Source: Agromyces subbeticus DSM 16689 (GTDB lineage: Bacteria; Actinomycetota; Actinomycetes; Actinomycetales; Microbacteriaceae). From it: 64,000 bases of DNA. Both the position numbers and the translations under genes were made by a program. Positions within the stretch are counted from its first letter, which is position 1. Each line of letters begins with the position of its first letter. Below are positions 54,344 to 62,935 of the stretch, piece by piece. A model generated the notes under the pieces. The model searched no databases and was not told the DNA's origin. It saw nothing but the letters and a program-made list of their open reading frames with translations. The DNA lies in contig NZ_ATXG01000014.1 in the NCBI RefSeq assembly GCF_000421565.1, positions 1 to 64,000 on the forward strand, given 5' to 3'.

Positions 54344-55875
54344 GGCGTCGCCACCGCCGCCCGCATCGCGTCGCCGATGAACTCGATGACGGCTTCGCCG
54401 AGCAGGCGCGAGGCACCGAACGTCGCGACGTCTGCGTAGGCGCGATCGTTCGATGGCCAGCCCATGTCGATCGTCACGACGTCGTCGCGCACCGCGCGCA
54501 GCGCGTCGATCGCCGAGCGGGCGAACGGATGCCGGTGCAGGTCCTTGCCCACGACGAGCACCGGTCCGGCGAGCGCGGCTGGGTCGGCGAGCCCCTGCGC
54601 GGCGGAGACCGCGACCGTCTGCGCGGCGCCGAGCCACGATGCCGTGCCGTTCGCCGCCTCGGCGGCGAACGGGCCCCAAGGGGCGTCGCCGACCGCGATG
54701 TTCACGACCGTGTCGATGCGCACCACGGTGCCGATCCGCCGGGCGCCGGCGAGACGCGCACGCGCGCCGTCGGTCGCCTCGAAGACCTCGACGACCCGGC
54801 CGACCTCGCCGGCGTCGTGCGCGGGCTCGATGACGGATGCCGCGACGGGACCGGTCGGCATCGCCGGCGCGGTCGCGGCGAGCTCGCGAACCCGGCGGGC
54901 CGCCTCGACCACCCGGTCGGCGGGAAGGCGCCCGGCGTCGATCGCCGACTCGATCGTCGCGATGATCTCGGTCAGCTGCGCGTCGGTGTTGTTCGACCCG
55001 ATGCAGAGCAGGTCGCATCCGGCGGCGAGGGCGCGCACTGCGGCTTCGGGGATGCCGTGCACGCCACTCGCCCCCGTCATGTCGAGGGCGTCGGTGACGA
55101 TGACGCCGTCGAACCCCAGCTCTCCGCGGAGCAGGCGATTGAGGATCTGCGGAGAGAGGGTGGCCGGATTCTCCGCGTCGAGCTGCGGAATGAGGATGTG
55201 CGAGGTCATGATCGTGCGCGAGCCGGCGGCGATCGCTGCCCGGAACGGCACGAGTTCGCGCTCGAGCAGGGTGTCGAGCGGCACGTCGACGACGGGCAGG
55301 GCGAGGTGCGAGTCGGTCGCCGTGTCGCCGTGACCGGGGAAGTGCTTCGCGCTCGCGGCGACGCCCGTCTGCTGCAGGCCCTCGACCCACGCGGCCGAAT
55401 GCCGGGCGACGAGCTCGGGATCGGCGCCGAAGCTGCGGATGCCGATGACCGGGTTGTCGGGGTTCGCGTTGACGTCGACGTCGGGCGCGAACGTCACCGT
55501 GCAGCCCGTGGCGGCGAGGGCCTCCCCGACCGCCCTCGCGACCCGCGCAGTGAGCTCGAGATCGTCGATGCGGCCGAGCACGGCGTTGCCCGGAAAGGGC
55601 GCACCGCGATCGTAGAAGAGCCGGGTGACGTCGCCGCCCTCCTCGTCGACGGCGATGACCGCGTCGGGGTTCGCCGTGCGGAGCGAGGCGTTCAGGGCGC
55701 GCAACTGCTCGGGCGACTCGACGTTCTGCCCGAACAGGCACACGCCGCCGAGGCCGGCGCGGAAACGGTCGAGCAGCCACTCGGGCGCCGTCATTCCGTC
55801 GAACCCGGGCAGGAGCGTCGTGAGGATGTCCCGGCGGAGGCTGGTGCCCGGGCCGGTCGATGCGATCGCGGTCAT
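54340..55875 (-). CDS. GH3-family beta-N-acetylglucosaminidase-like protein
   Basis: The 511-residue protein has the GH3 N-terminal barrel with the NagZ-type loop KHFPGHGDTATDSHLALP (His/Asp acid-base pair) and the nucleophile Asp in VIVTDALDMTGAS. A C-terminal domain of about 170 residues follows, longer than enteric NagZ. No signal peptide is seen, so it acts on imported oligosaccharides or muropeptide-derived sugars in the cytoplasm. Release may be hydrolytic or phosphorolytic, as reported for some actinobacterial GH3 enzymes. ATGA overlap with the permease. Confidence 0.88.
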   Translation of the reverse strand: MTAIASTGPGTSLRRDILTTLLPGFDGMTAPEWLLDRFRAGLGGVCLFGQNVESPEQLRALNASLRTANPDAVIAVDEEGGDVTRLFYDRGAPFPGNAVLGRIDDLELTARVARAVGEALAATGCTVTFAPDVDVNANPDNPVIGIRSFGADPELVARHSAAWVEGLQQTGVAASAKHFPGHGDTATDSHLALPVVDVPLDTLLERELVPFRAAIAAGSRTIMTSHILIPQLDAENPATLSPQILNRLLRGELGFDGVIVTDALDMTGASGVHGIPEAAVRALAAGCDLLCIGSNNTDAQLTEIIATIESAIDAGRLPADRVVEAARRVRELAATAPAMPTGPVAASVIEPAHDAGEVGRVVEVFEATDGARARLAGARRIGTVVRIDTVVNIAVGDAPWGPFAAEAANGTASWLGAAQTVAVSAAQGLADPAALAGPVLVVGKDLHRHPFARSAIDALRAVRDDVVTIDMGWPSNDRAYADVATFGASRLLGEAVIEFIGDAMRAAVATP

Positions 55876-56831
55876 CCCTTGACGGCCCCGCTCACGAGGC
55901 CGCCGACCATGCGGCGCTGCACGAACAGGAAGAAGATGACGACGGGCAGCGTGATGAGCGTGGAGCCGGCCATGACCGCACCCCAGTTCGTCGCCTCGGT
56001 CGCCGACTGGAAGGAGTTCAGCCACGGCGGGAGGGTGAGGTTGTAGCCCTTCAGCAGGAGGAGCGCCATCAGGAACTCGTTCCAGCTCTGGATGAACGCG
56101 AAGATGCCGGTCGCGACGAGCCCCGGCGCCAGCAGGGGGAACGTGACCTTCCAGAACGCCTGCGCCTTCGTGCAGCCGTCGATCTGGGCCGCCTCCTCGA
56201 GCTCGGCCGGCACTCCCCTGACGAAGCCGCGCAGGGTCCAGATCGTGAACGGCACCACCGCGGCGAGGTGCACGATGAACAGCCCGACGAGGGTGTTCAT
56301 GAGGCGCCAGTCGTCGACCATGTTGTAGATCGTGAACATCATCGCCTCGCCGGGCACCATCTGCACGACGAGCACGCTCACGATGAAGACGACCCGGCCG
56401 CGGAAGGCGAAGCGGGCGATCGCGATCGACGCGAGGAAGGCGATCAGCGCGCCGACCACGACGACGGCGAGCGCCACGGTGAGGCTGGACGCCAGCGCGT
56501 GCGGGAAGTCGGTCTGGCCGGGGGCCGCCTCGCGGGTCCACGCCGTCACGTAGTTCTTGAACGTGAAGTCGAACGGCAGGAAGCTCGGATTGCGGCTGAT
56601 GATCTGGTTCGGCGGGGTGAACGACATGTTCACCATCCAGTAGACGGGGAACACCGAGCACACGATCACGAGGAGCGCGAAGACGTTGAGGCCGAACCGG
56701 CCGGCGCGTCCCTTGGCGCGGCCCGCGCGGCGGCCGAGCCGCCCGCCGTCGCCGATCGTCGTGGCGGCACGCGTGGATGTCGTGACCGGGCCCGGCGTCT
56801 CGGCGATCTGGATTCCTGGGCTGATGCTCAC
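55872..56831 (-). CDS. Sugar ABC transporter permease, MalG type (second importer)
   Basis: The 319-residue permease has six helices and the CUT1 EAA loop AELEEAAQIDGCTKAQAFWK, then VTFPLLAPGLVATGI. It overlaps the MalF-type permease (ATGA) and the GH3 gene. Together with the lipoprotein at 57958 it would import GlcNAc or chito-oligosaccharides; no ATPase is encoded in the operon. Confidence 0.9.
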   Translation of the reverse strand: MSISPGIQIAETPGPVTTSTRAATTIGDGGRLGRRAGRAKGRAGRFGLNVFALLVIVCSVFPVYWMVNMSFTPPNQIISRNPSFLPFDFTFKNYVTAWTREAAPGQTDFPHALASSLTVALAVVVVGALIAFLASIAIARFAFRGRVVFIVSVLVVQMVPGEAMMFTIYNMVDDWRLMNTLVGLFIVHLAAVVPFTIWTLRGFVRGVPAELEEAAQIDGCTKAQAFWKVTFPLLAPGLVATGIFAFIQSWNEFLMALLLLKGYNLTLPPWLNSFQSATEATNWGAVMAGSTLITLPVVIFFLFVQRRMVGGLVSGAVKG

Positions 56832-57817
56832 AGCTCTGCCTCATCCTTCAGGGAGGAGCGGACGTTGAAGTAGGAGATGGCCATCAGCAGGATCACCATG
56901 AACACGCCGATCGCGGCGGTGACGCCGAACTCGCCGAGGCCCTGCCGGAACAGGTAGGTCGGCAGGATGTTCGTCTCGCTCGCGAGCCCGCCCTGCTGCT
57001 GCAGCGCGTACACCTGCGTGAAGATCCGCAGGTTCCAGATGGTCTCGAGCACGAGTACAGCGGTCAGCACGCCACGCATGTACGGCATGATGATGAGCCG
57101 GAACCGCTGCCACGCGCTCGCACCGTCGAGCGCAGAGGCCTCGAGCACCTCGTCGGGCACCTGCCCGAGTCCGGCGTAGAAAGTGACGGCGGCGAACGGC
57201 ACGCTCTGCCAGACGACGATGATGACGAGCACCATCATGAACGACATCGGGTCGATGAGCCACGAGTGGCCCCTGAAGTCCTGGGTGCCGGTGATCGTGT
57301 TGAGCGCCCAGTTCACGAGGCCGTAATCGGTGTCGAAGATCCAGCCGAAGACGACGGTCGCCGAGAGCGGCGGCATCGCCCAGGCGAGCATCAGGCCGAT
57401 CGAGACCGCGAGGCGCCAGCCCTTCGAGAGCTTCGTCATGAGCAGGGCGACGAGCATGCCGATCACGACGATGAGCACGGTGAGCACGACCATGAGCCCG
57501 AGGCTGCGGGCGAGCACGGCGGGGAAGTCCGATTCGGTGAAGACTTCGATGTAGTTGTCGAAGCCCACGAAGTTCGGCGAGGTGCCGAGCATCTTGTTCT
57601 TGATCTGCAGGTCCGTGAACGAGTTCACGAACATCACGATCGTCGGGTAGAGCACCATGACGCAGAGCAGGAGGATGCTCGGCGCGAGCAGCAGCCACGG
57701 GGCCCAGGGCAGCGACTTCCTGCGGGGTCGCTCGCCTGCGGACTCGCGCGGTGCGCGGGGCGGTCGGGTGGTCGGCGTGCGCGGCGCTGCGTCAGGCTCG
57801 GTGAGGGTTGCGCTCAT
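56828..57817 (-). CDS. Sugar ABC transporter permease, MalF type (second importer)
   Basis: A 329-residue permease with six helices and EAA loop DEVLEASALDGASAWQRFRL, then IIMPYMRGVLTAVLVLE. The N-terminus is a Pro/Arg-rich cytoplasmic stretch. It is separated from the binding-protein gene by 140 bp containing a perfect 11-bp hairpin, which would lower permease expression relative to the lipoprotein. Confidence 0.9.
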   Translation of the reverse strand: MSATLTEPDAAPRTPTTRPPRAPRESAGERPRRKSLPWAPWLLLAPSILLLCVMVLYPTIVMFVNSFTDLQIKNKMLGTSPNFVGFDNYIEVFTESDFPAVLARSLGLMVVLTVLIVVIGMLVALLMTKLSKGWRLAVSIGLMLAWAMPPLSATVVFGWIFDTDYGLVNWALNTITGTQDFRGHSWLIDPMSFMMVLVIIVVWQSVPFAAVTFYAGLGQVPDEVLEASALDGASAWQRFRLIIMPYMRGVLTAVLVLETIWNLRIFTQVYALQQQGGLASETNILPTYLFRQGLGEFGVTAAIGVFMVILLMAISYFNVRSSLKDEAEL

Positions 57818-57911
57818 GGCTGCTCCTCGTGGTCGCCGCGGGGGGATCGCGGATGTGACTGATGGTACGTCTCGGGCGCGGCGGCAAGCCGTCCGGAGGA
57901 TGTCGTGGGAA

Positions 57912-57943
57912 CGGGGGCGGAGCTGTGTGGAACTCCGCCCCCG
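57912..57943 (-). terminator. Intra-operon hairpin after the binding-protein gene
   Basis: CGGGGGCGGAG (57912-57922) and CTCCGCCCCCG (57933-57943) pair perfectly with a 10-nt loop, 15 bp after the lipoprotein stop on the minus strand. It mirrors the hairpin between pstS and pstC. Confidence 0.75.
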
Positions 57944-57957
57944 CGGGGCTCAACAGG

Positions 57958-59202
57958 CTAGCTGTTGAGGATCTCCTCGATCTGCGCGTCGAGGTCGGCC
58001 GCGATGGCCGCCACGTCGCCACCCTGGGCGATCTTCACGAGCGCCTCCTGGATGATCTGCGCAGCCTCGACCTCGGCCCACTTCGGCGTGGTCGGGGTCA
58101 CCTTCGAGTTGGCGAGCGCGTCGGCCTGGGCCTTGGCGATCTCGGTGTCGGGCAGCGAGGCGGCTGCCGCGGTGAAGCCCGGGGTCAGGCCGCCCTCGGC
58201 CAGGAGGGTCTGGTAACCCTCGCCGGCCATGATGTCGAGCGCAGCGCGAGCCTGCTCGGGGTTGGCGCTCTTGGTCGCAACCGCGACGTTCGAGCCACCG
58301 GCGAAGATCGGTGCGGTCTCGCCGGCCTCGAGGCCGGGCAGCGGGAACGCGCGCAGGTCGGAACCGAAGGTGTCGGCGCAACCCGGCGCCTCGGCGTCGG
58401 CCGGAGCCGTGATCGACCACTGCACCCACGCGGGAGCGGAGAGGAAGACGTCTTCACCGGCGCAGAATGCGACCTGCGGGTCGGTCTCGTCGCCGTCCTT
58501 CGCAGCGTTGGACGCGTTGACGTACACGTCCTGCAGCTGGGTCAGGCCGGCGATGCCGCCTTCGCTCGAGAAGCCGGCCTTCCACTCGTCGCCCTCCTGC
58601 TCGGCGATGAAGCCGTCGTGAGCCCAGACGTAGGGAAGCGCGTTGTACCAGTCGCGACCCGGCGCCCAGATGCCCGAACGGGTGTCGGTCTTCAGTGCCT
58701 TGCCGGTCGCCACGTACTCGTCGAGCGTCGTCGGCACCGGGGTGGCGCCGAGGATCTGCTCGCTGTAGAACACGATGCGTCCACCGGCGTAGTACGGCGC
58801 GGCGTAGAGCTCGCCGTCGTACGTCGCGGACTCGACGAGACCGGGCAGGTAGTCATCGGCCGGGAAGTCGGTGAGCGGCAGGAACAGCCCCTGGTCCGCG
58901 AAGCTCGCGGTCTGGGTGTTGCCGACCTCGACCACGTCGGGCGAGTCGTTCGACTGCAGGGCAGCCGCGTAGGTGTCGCTCACATCGGCCCAGGTCTTCT
59001 CCTCGACCGTGAGGGTCCAACCTTCATTCTCGGACTCGAACGTGTCCTTGAGGTATTCGCGAGCCGTGTCGGGCGTGTCGGTGCCGACGACCCAGACGGT
59101 GATCTTGCCACCGTCGGCCGACTCTTCTCCACCACCGGCGCTACAACCGGCGAGGGTCAGGGCCGCAGCGGCGCCGAGCGCCGCAATGCCGAGTTTCCTC
59201 AT
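57958..59202 (-). CDS. Sugar-binding lipoprotein (second importer)
   Basis: The 414-residue solute-binding protein has a lipobox LAGC (Cys near 20), a Gly/Ser/Glu linker and the SBP_bac_1 fold (KITVWVVGTDTPDTAREYLK, YYAGGRIVFYSEQIL, WAPGRDWYNALPYVWAHDG). AAAGGAAA precedes the ATG at 59202. It lies 70 bp downstream of a same-strand ROK regulator, which probably controls it and the GH3-ROK-NagB genes. Confidence 0.9.
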   Translation of the reverse strand: MRKLGIAALGAAAALTLAGCSAGGGEESADGGKITVWVVGTDTPDTAREYLKDTFESENEGWTLTVEEKTWADVSDTYAAALQSNDSPDVVEVGNTQTASFADQGLFLPLTDFPADDYLPGLVESATYDGELYAAPYYAGGRIVFYSEQILGATPVPTTLDEYVATGKALKTDTRSGIWAPGRDWYNALPYVWAHDGFIAEQEGDEWKAGFSSEGGIAGLTQLQDVYVNASNAAKDGDETDPQVAFCAGEDVFLSAPAWVQWSITAPADAEAPGCADTFGSDLRAFPLPGLEAGETAPIFAGGSNVAVATKSANPEQARAALDIMAGEGYQTLLAEGGLTPGFTAAAASLPDTEIAKAQADALANSKVTPTTPKWAEVEAAQIIQEALVKIAQGGDVAAIAADLDAQIEEILNS

Positions 59203-59272
59203 TTGTCGTTTCCTTTCATGGGGGTGGGGAAACAGCGGGGGTTCGCTGTCACCCTTGGTGCGATGGAGTCCC

Positions 59273-60514
59273 TCACGAGACTCCGAGTTGTCCGGAGAGG
59301 ACCATGACGGCCGCGCCGCGGAGAACGATGTCCTCCGCCTGCTCGGACATCCGGAGCCTCAGATCACGGTTGAATTCCGCCATCGTCCGCTTCCGGAGCG
59401 TGTCGACGGTCGCTTCGTGCAGCGGACCGTCAAGCAGTTCGGCCGGGCCGCTCAGCACGACCTCGGAGAGGTTCAGCGCGCCGACCACGGGGGCGAGCAC
59501 GATGCCGAGTCGTCGGCCCGCCTCGCGCAGGATGTCATCGCGAGCGGATGCCGCGGCCTCGCCCTGCGCGCCGGCGGCGGCGAGCCGGGCGGTGAGCCTC
59601 GGCACGGCGAGCCAGGTCTCGAGGCATCCGGCCTTGCCGCATGCGCAACGCGGACCGCCGTCTGTACCGACGACGACGTGGCCGATCTCGCCGGCCGCGA
59701 ACCCGCCGCCGACGACCGGGCGCCCGCCGATGATGAGCCCGGCGCCGACACCGTGGCCGATCTTGATCAGCAGCAGGTCGTCGTGGTGCGAGCTGCCGTG
59801 TTCAGCGAGCACGCCGACGTTGGCGTCGTTGGCCACGTGCACGGGCAGTGCGAACCGCTCGGCGAGCCGCTCCTGCAGCGCGACGTCGCTCCAGCCGAGG
59901 TTCGGGGCCGAGCGCACGACGCCGAGCGGGTCGACGACACCTGGCGAGCCGATGCCGATGCCGAGCACGGGCGTCGAGGTGCGGGCGAGCAGGCGCTCGA
60001 CGAGCCGATCGACGAGCAGCACGGCCGCTTCGCCGGTCGCGGCGTCGCGGGCGATCTCGTCGCGCTCGATGATCTGGCCGTCGAGGCCGACGACCGCGCC
60101 GCGGAACACCTCGTGCTCCGAGAGGTCGACGCCGATGATGTGGAAGGCGCCGCGATCGACGTCGATGAGCGTGGCCGGCTTGCCGGGACGGGCGTCTTCG
60201 CGCTGGCCGAGCTCGATCACGAGCCCCTCGGCGATGAGGGCGGCGACGAGGTCGGAGATGGTGACCCTCGTGAGCCCCGTCTCGCGGGCGACATCCGCCC
60301 GGCTCTGCGGGCCGGCCGAATAGAGGGTCTGCAGCACGAGCGCGCGGTTGTGGGTGCGGGCGTGTTCGGGAAGCACCTTGCCCGTGGGTCGCAGGGCGCG
60401 CGACCGGCTGAACGTGCCGGCCACCGGCGCGGCGAGCAGCTCGGACGCCACCGGGGAGGTGGGGGGCGTCGGCTCCGTGGTGACCGGGCCTCGCTGCGCA
60501 TCCGTTGCAGTCAC
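59273..60514 (-). CDS. ROK-family transcriptional regulator (NagC-like)
   Basis: The 413-residue protein has an N-terminal MarR-like winged HTH (RADVARETGLTRVTISDLVA) and a C-terminal ROK sugar-binding domain with zinc motif CACGKAGCLE and GEIGHVVVG, as in NagC/Mlc. It heads the GlcNAc operon and probably responds to GlcNAc or GlcNAc-6-P. The GTG at 60514 directly abuts a 27-bp near-palindrome and has no ribosome site, so translation may be leaderless or start elsewhere. Confidence 0.88.
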   Translation of the reverse strand: MTATDAQRGPVTTEPTPPTSPVASELLAAPVAGTFSRSRALRPTGKVLPEHARTHNRALVLQTLYSAGPQSRADVARETGLTRVTISDLVAALIAEGLVIELGQREDARPGKPATLIDVDRGAFHIIGVDLSEHEVFRGAVVGLDGQIIERDEIARDAATGEAAVLLVDRLVERLLARTSTPVLGIGIGSPGVVDPLGVVRSAPNLGWSDVALQERLAERFALPVHVANDANVGVLAEHGSSHHDDLLLIKIGHGVGAGLIIGGRPVVGGGFAAGEIGHVVVGTDGGPRCACGKAGCLETWLAVPRLTARLAAAGAQGEAAASARDDILREAGRRLGIVLAPVVGALNLSEVVLSGPAELLDGPLHEATVDTLRKRTMAEFNRDLRLRMSEQAEDIVLRGAAVMVLSGQLGVS

Positions 60515-60541
60515 GTTTGTTAGTAAACCTTACGAACAAAC
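60515..60541 (-). promoter_or_regulatory. ROK-type operator touching the start codon
   Basis: GTTTGTTAGTAA (60515-60526) and TTACGAACAAAC (60530-60541) form an imperfect dyad of 27 bp (one mismatch per arm), strikingly AT-rich for this genome. ROK/NagC operators are AT-rich dyads of similar size. It ends one base before the GTG of the ROK regulator, implying autoregulation. Confidence 0.75.
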
Positions 60542-60661
60542 CCGGCGCAAGGCCTGTCGCAACTTTTTCGGCGCTGTTACCCAGTTGTGATCCGCACTCG
60601 CGCGGACCCGCACGCACCCGCGCGTACAGGCGGCGCGTCGCAACCGCGGCGCGAACGACGA

Positions 60662-60689
60662 AGGGGCGGATGCCGCAGCATCCGCCCCT
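60662..60689 (-). terminator. Terminator after icd
   Basis: AGGGGCGGATGC (60662-60673) and GCATCCGCCCCT (60678-60689) pair perfectly with a CGCA loop, about 20 bp downstream of the icd stop on its strand. The remaining gap to the ROK regulator shows nothing else. Confidence 0.82.
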
Positions 60690-60708
60690 CGTGAACTGGG
60701 TCGTCGAA

Positions 60709-61926
60709 CTAGCCGGCGACGCGCGTCTTCAGGTTGTCGGCCAGCGTCGCGAGGAACTCCTCGGTCGTCTGGTAGGCCTGCTCGGGGCCGACGAGGGCCG
60801 CGAGGTCCTTCGTCATGGCACCCGACTCGACGGTCTTGATGACGACGTCTTCGAGCGTCAGCGAGAAGTCGATGAGCTCCTGGTTGCCGTCGAGCTTGCC
60901 GCGGTGCGCGAGGCCGCGCGTCCAGGCGTAGATCGAGGCGATCGGGTTCGTCGACGTGGGCTTGCCCTGCTGGTGCTGGCGGTAGTGGCGCGTGACCGTG
61001 CCGTGCGCCGCCTCGGCCTCGACGACCTTGCCGTCGGGCGTGGCCAGAACCGAGGTCATGAGGCCGAGCGAGCCGAAGCCCTGCGCGACGGTGTCGGACT
61101 GCACGTCGCCGTCGTAGTTCTTGCAGGCCCAGACGTAGCCGCCCTCCCACTTGAGCGAAGCCGCGACCATGTCGTCGATGAGGCGGTGCTCGTAGGTGAG
61201 GCCGGCGGCGTCGAACGCCTCCTTGAACTCGGCCTCGAAGACCTCCTGGAAGAGGTCCTTGAAGCGGCCGTCGTACGCCTTCAGGATGGTGTTCTTCGTC
61301 GAGAGGTACACCGGGTAGTTGCGCGAGAGGCCGTAGTTCAGCGAGGCGCGGGCGAAGTCGCGGATCGACTCGTCGAGGTTGTACATGCCCATCGCGACGC
61401 CCGAACCGGGCGACTGGAAGACCTCGAACTGCTGGGGCTCCGAGCCGTCTTTCGGGGTGAAGGTCATCGTGAGCGTGCCCTCGCCCTCGAAGCGGAAGTC
61501 GGTGGCGCGGTACTGGTCGCCGAACGCGTGGCGGCCGACGATGATCGGCTTGTTCCAGCCGGGCACGAGGCGCGGGATGTTCGAGATGATGATCGGCTCG
61601 CGGAAGATGACGCCGCCGAGGATGTTGCGGATCGTGCCGTTCGGCGACCGCCACATCTTCTTCAGGCCGAACTCCTCGACGCGCGCCTCGTCGGGCGTGA
61701 TCGTCGCGCACTTGACGCCGACGCCGTGCTTCTGAATCGCGTGCGCCGCGTCGACCGTGATCTGGTCGTCGGTCTCGTCGCGCTTCTGGATCGAGAGGTC
61801 GTAGTACTCGAGGTTCACGTCGAGGTACGGGTGGATCAGTGTGTCTTTGATGGCCTGCCAGATGATTCGCGTCATCTCGTCGCCGTCGAGTTCGACGACG
61901 GTGCCTTCAACCTTGATCTTGGACAA
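60709..61926 (-). CDS. icd: NADP-dependent isocitrate dehydrogenase
   Basis: The 405-residue enzyme is of the homodimeric, eukaryote-like NADP-IDH class: [19 protein letters not shown], the substrate loop [37 protein letters not shown] and the coenzyme region [20 protein letters not shown]. It oxidises isocitrate to 2-oxoglutarate in the TCA cycle. AAGGAGA precedes the ATG at 61926. It is a single-gene unit with its own terminator. The 191-bp upstream gap shows no further gene. Confidence 0.97.
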   Translation of the reverse strand: MSKIKVEGTVVELDGDEMTRIIWQAIKDTLIHPYLDVNLEYYDLSIQKRDETDDQITVDAAHAIQKHGVGVKCATITPDEARVEEFGLKKMWRSPNGTIRNILGGVIFREPIIISNIPRLVPGWNKPIIVGRHAFGDQYRATDFRFEGEGTLTMTFTPKDGSEPQQFEVFQSPGSGVAMGMYNLDESIRDFARASLNYGLSRNYPVYLSTKNTILKAYDGRFKDLFQEVFEAEFKEAFDAAGLTYEHRLIDDMVAASLKWEGGYVWACKNYDGDVQSDTVAQGFGSLGLMTSVLATPDGKVVEAEAAHGTVTRHYRQHQQGKPTSTNPIASIYAWTRGLAHRGKLDGNQELIDFSLTLEDVVIKTVESGAMTKDLAALVGPEQAYQTTEEFLATLADNLKTRVAG

Positions 61927-62117
61927 GTGGATGTCTCCTTGGATCTACTGGGGGAAACGGGAAGCCTGCAGGGCGGTTCGACACGCCGTCTGCCAGCTTA
62001 CCGCGTCGCTCGACAGTATCTCGACGTCAAGAGATCTGGTCCGACATCGAGAGAGACCCGGCGGGAAGTTCCGTCACGGCTACCTGCGCGGTCGCTGCAC
62101 GGGTTAGCCTTGGCTGC

Positions 62118-62570
62118 ATGGCTGAGCTGAGACTGGAAGACCTGTCGGCGTCGAACATCGTGGCGGCGAACTCGTTGTCGCTCAAGCCCGGTCAAGAGCA
62201 GTTCATCGCACCGGTCACCTACTCCGCCGAGTCCTCGGTCGTGAACCCGGCCACCGCGTGGCAGCGGGTCGCCCTGCTCGAAGACCGCGTCGTCGGCTTC
62301 ATCCACGGCAACTTCGACCCCGAGAACGAGCACGAGGAGTTCCGGGCCTGCATCTGGCGCATCAACGTCGACGCCGACGTGCAGGGCCAGGGCGTCGGCC
62401 GCTACCTCGCGACCGCGCTGGCCGAAGAGGCCAAGCAGCGCGGCTTCGACCGCATCACCGTGCTCTGGGAGCCGGGTGAAGAGGGGCCGGAGGCGTTCTT
62501 CCACCGCATCGGCTTCACCGACATCGGCGAGACCGCCTACGGCGACGTCATCGGCGCGCTCGAGCTCTGA
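62118..62570 (+). CDS. GNAT-family N-acetyltransferase
   Basis: The 150-residue protein has the GNAT acetyl-CoA loop in INVDADVQGQGVGRYLATAL and the final strand region FFHRIGFTDIGETAYGD. It is probably a cytoplasmic small-molecule or protein acetyltransferase; the acceptor is unknown. It is divergent from icd and followed after 35 bp by an alkyltransferase-like gene on the same strand. Confidence 0.85.
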   Translation: MAELRLEDLSASNIVAANSLSLKPGQEQFIAPVTYSAESSVVNPATAWQRVALLEDRVVGFIHGNFDPENEHEEFRACIWRINVDADVQGQGVGRYLATALAEEAKQRGFDRITVLWEPGEEGPEAFFHRIGFTDIGETAYGDVIGALEL

Positions 62571-62605
62571 CCCTGGCGAACACCGAGGCACGGTCGGGCG
62601 AGCGG

Positions 62606-62923
62606 ATGCCGCAGCAGCACGCCGAGGGCTTCGTCGAGGCCGTGCTCGTGGTCGTCGCCGACATCCCGCCGGGCCAGGTCGCGACCTATGGCGATGTCGC
62701 CGCCCTGCTCGGTTCGCGCGGCGCCCGCGCCGTCGGACAGGTGATGGCGCGCTCCGGCGCCGAGGTCGCGTGGTGGCGGGTCGTGCGCGCGGGCGGACGC
62801 GCCCCGGCCGGTCACGCCGAGCGTGCTCGAGTGCACTACGAGGCCGAGGGCACGCCGCTTCGCCCGGCGAACGACGACGACGGGTACCGCATCGACCTCG
62901 CCGCCTGCCGCTGGCGAGGCTGA
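62606..62923 (+). CDS. Alkyltransferase-like protein (ATL, MGMT-type DNA-binding domain)
   Basis: The 105-residue protein has the MGMT C-terminal domain: VADIPPGQVATYGDVAALLG, RAVGQVMA (recognition helix) and WWRVVRAGG where methyltransferases have PCHRV. The reactive Cys is replaced by Trp, the mark of ATL proteins, which bind O6-alkylguanine and hand it to nucleotide excision repair. The ATG at 62606 is used; the short N-terminus is normal for ATL. Confidence 0.88.
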   Translation: MPQQHAEGFVEAVLVVVADIPPGQVATYGDVAALLGSRGARAVGQVMARSGAEVAWWRVVRAGGRAPAGHAERARVHYEAEGTPLRPANDDDGYRIDLAACRWRG

Positions 62924-62935
62924 ACGCCCCGCTCG

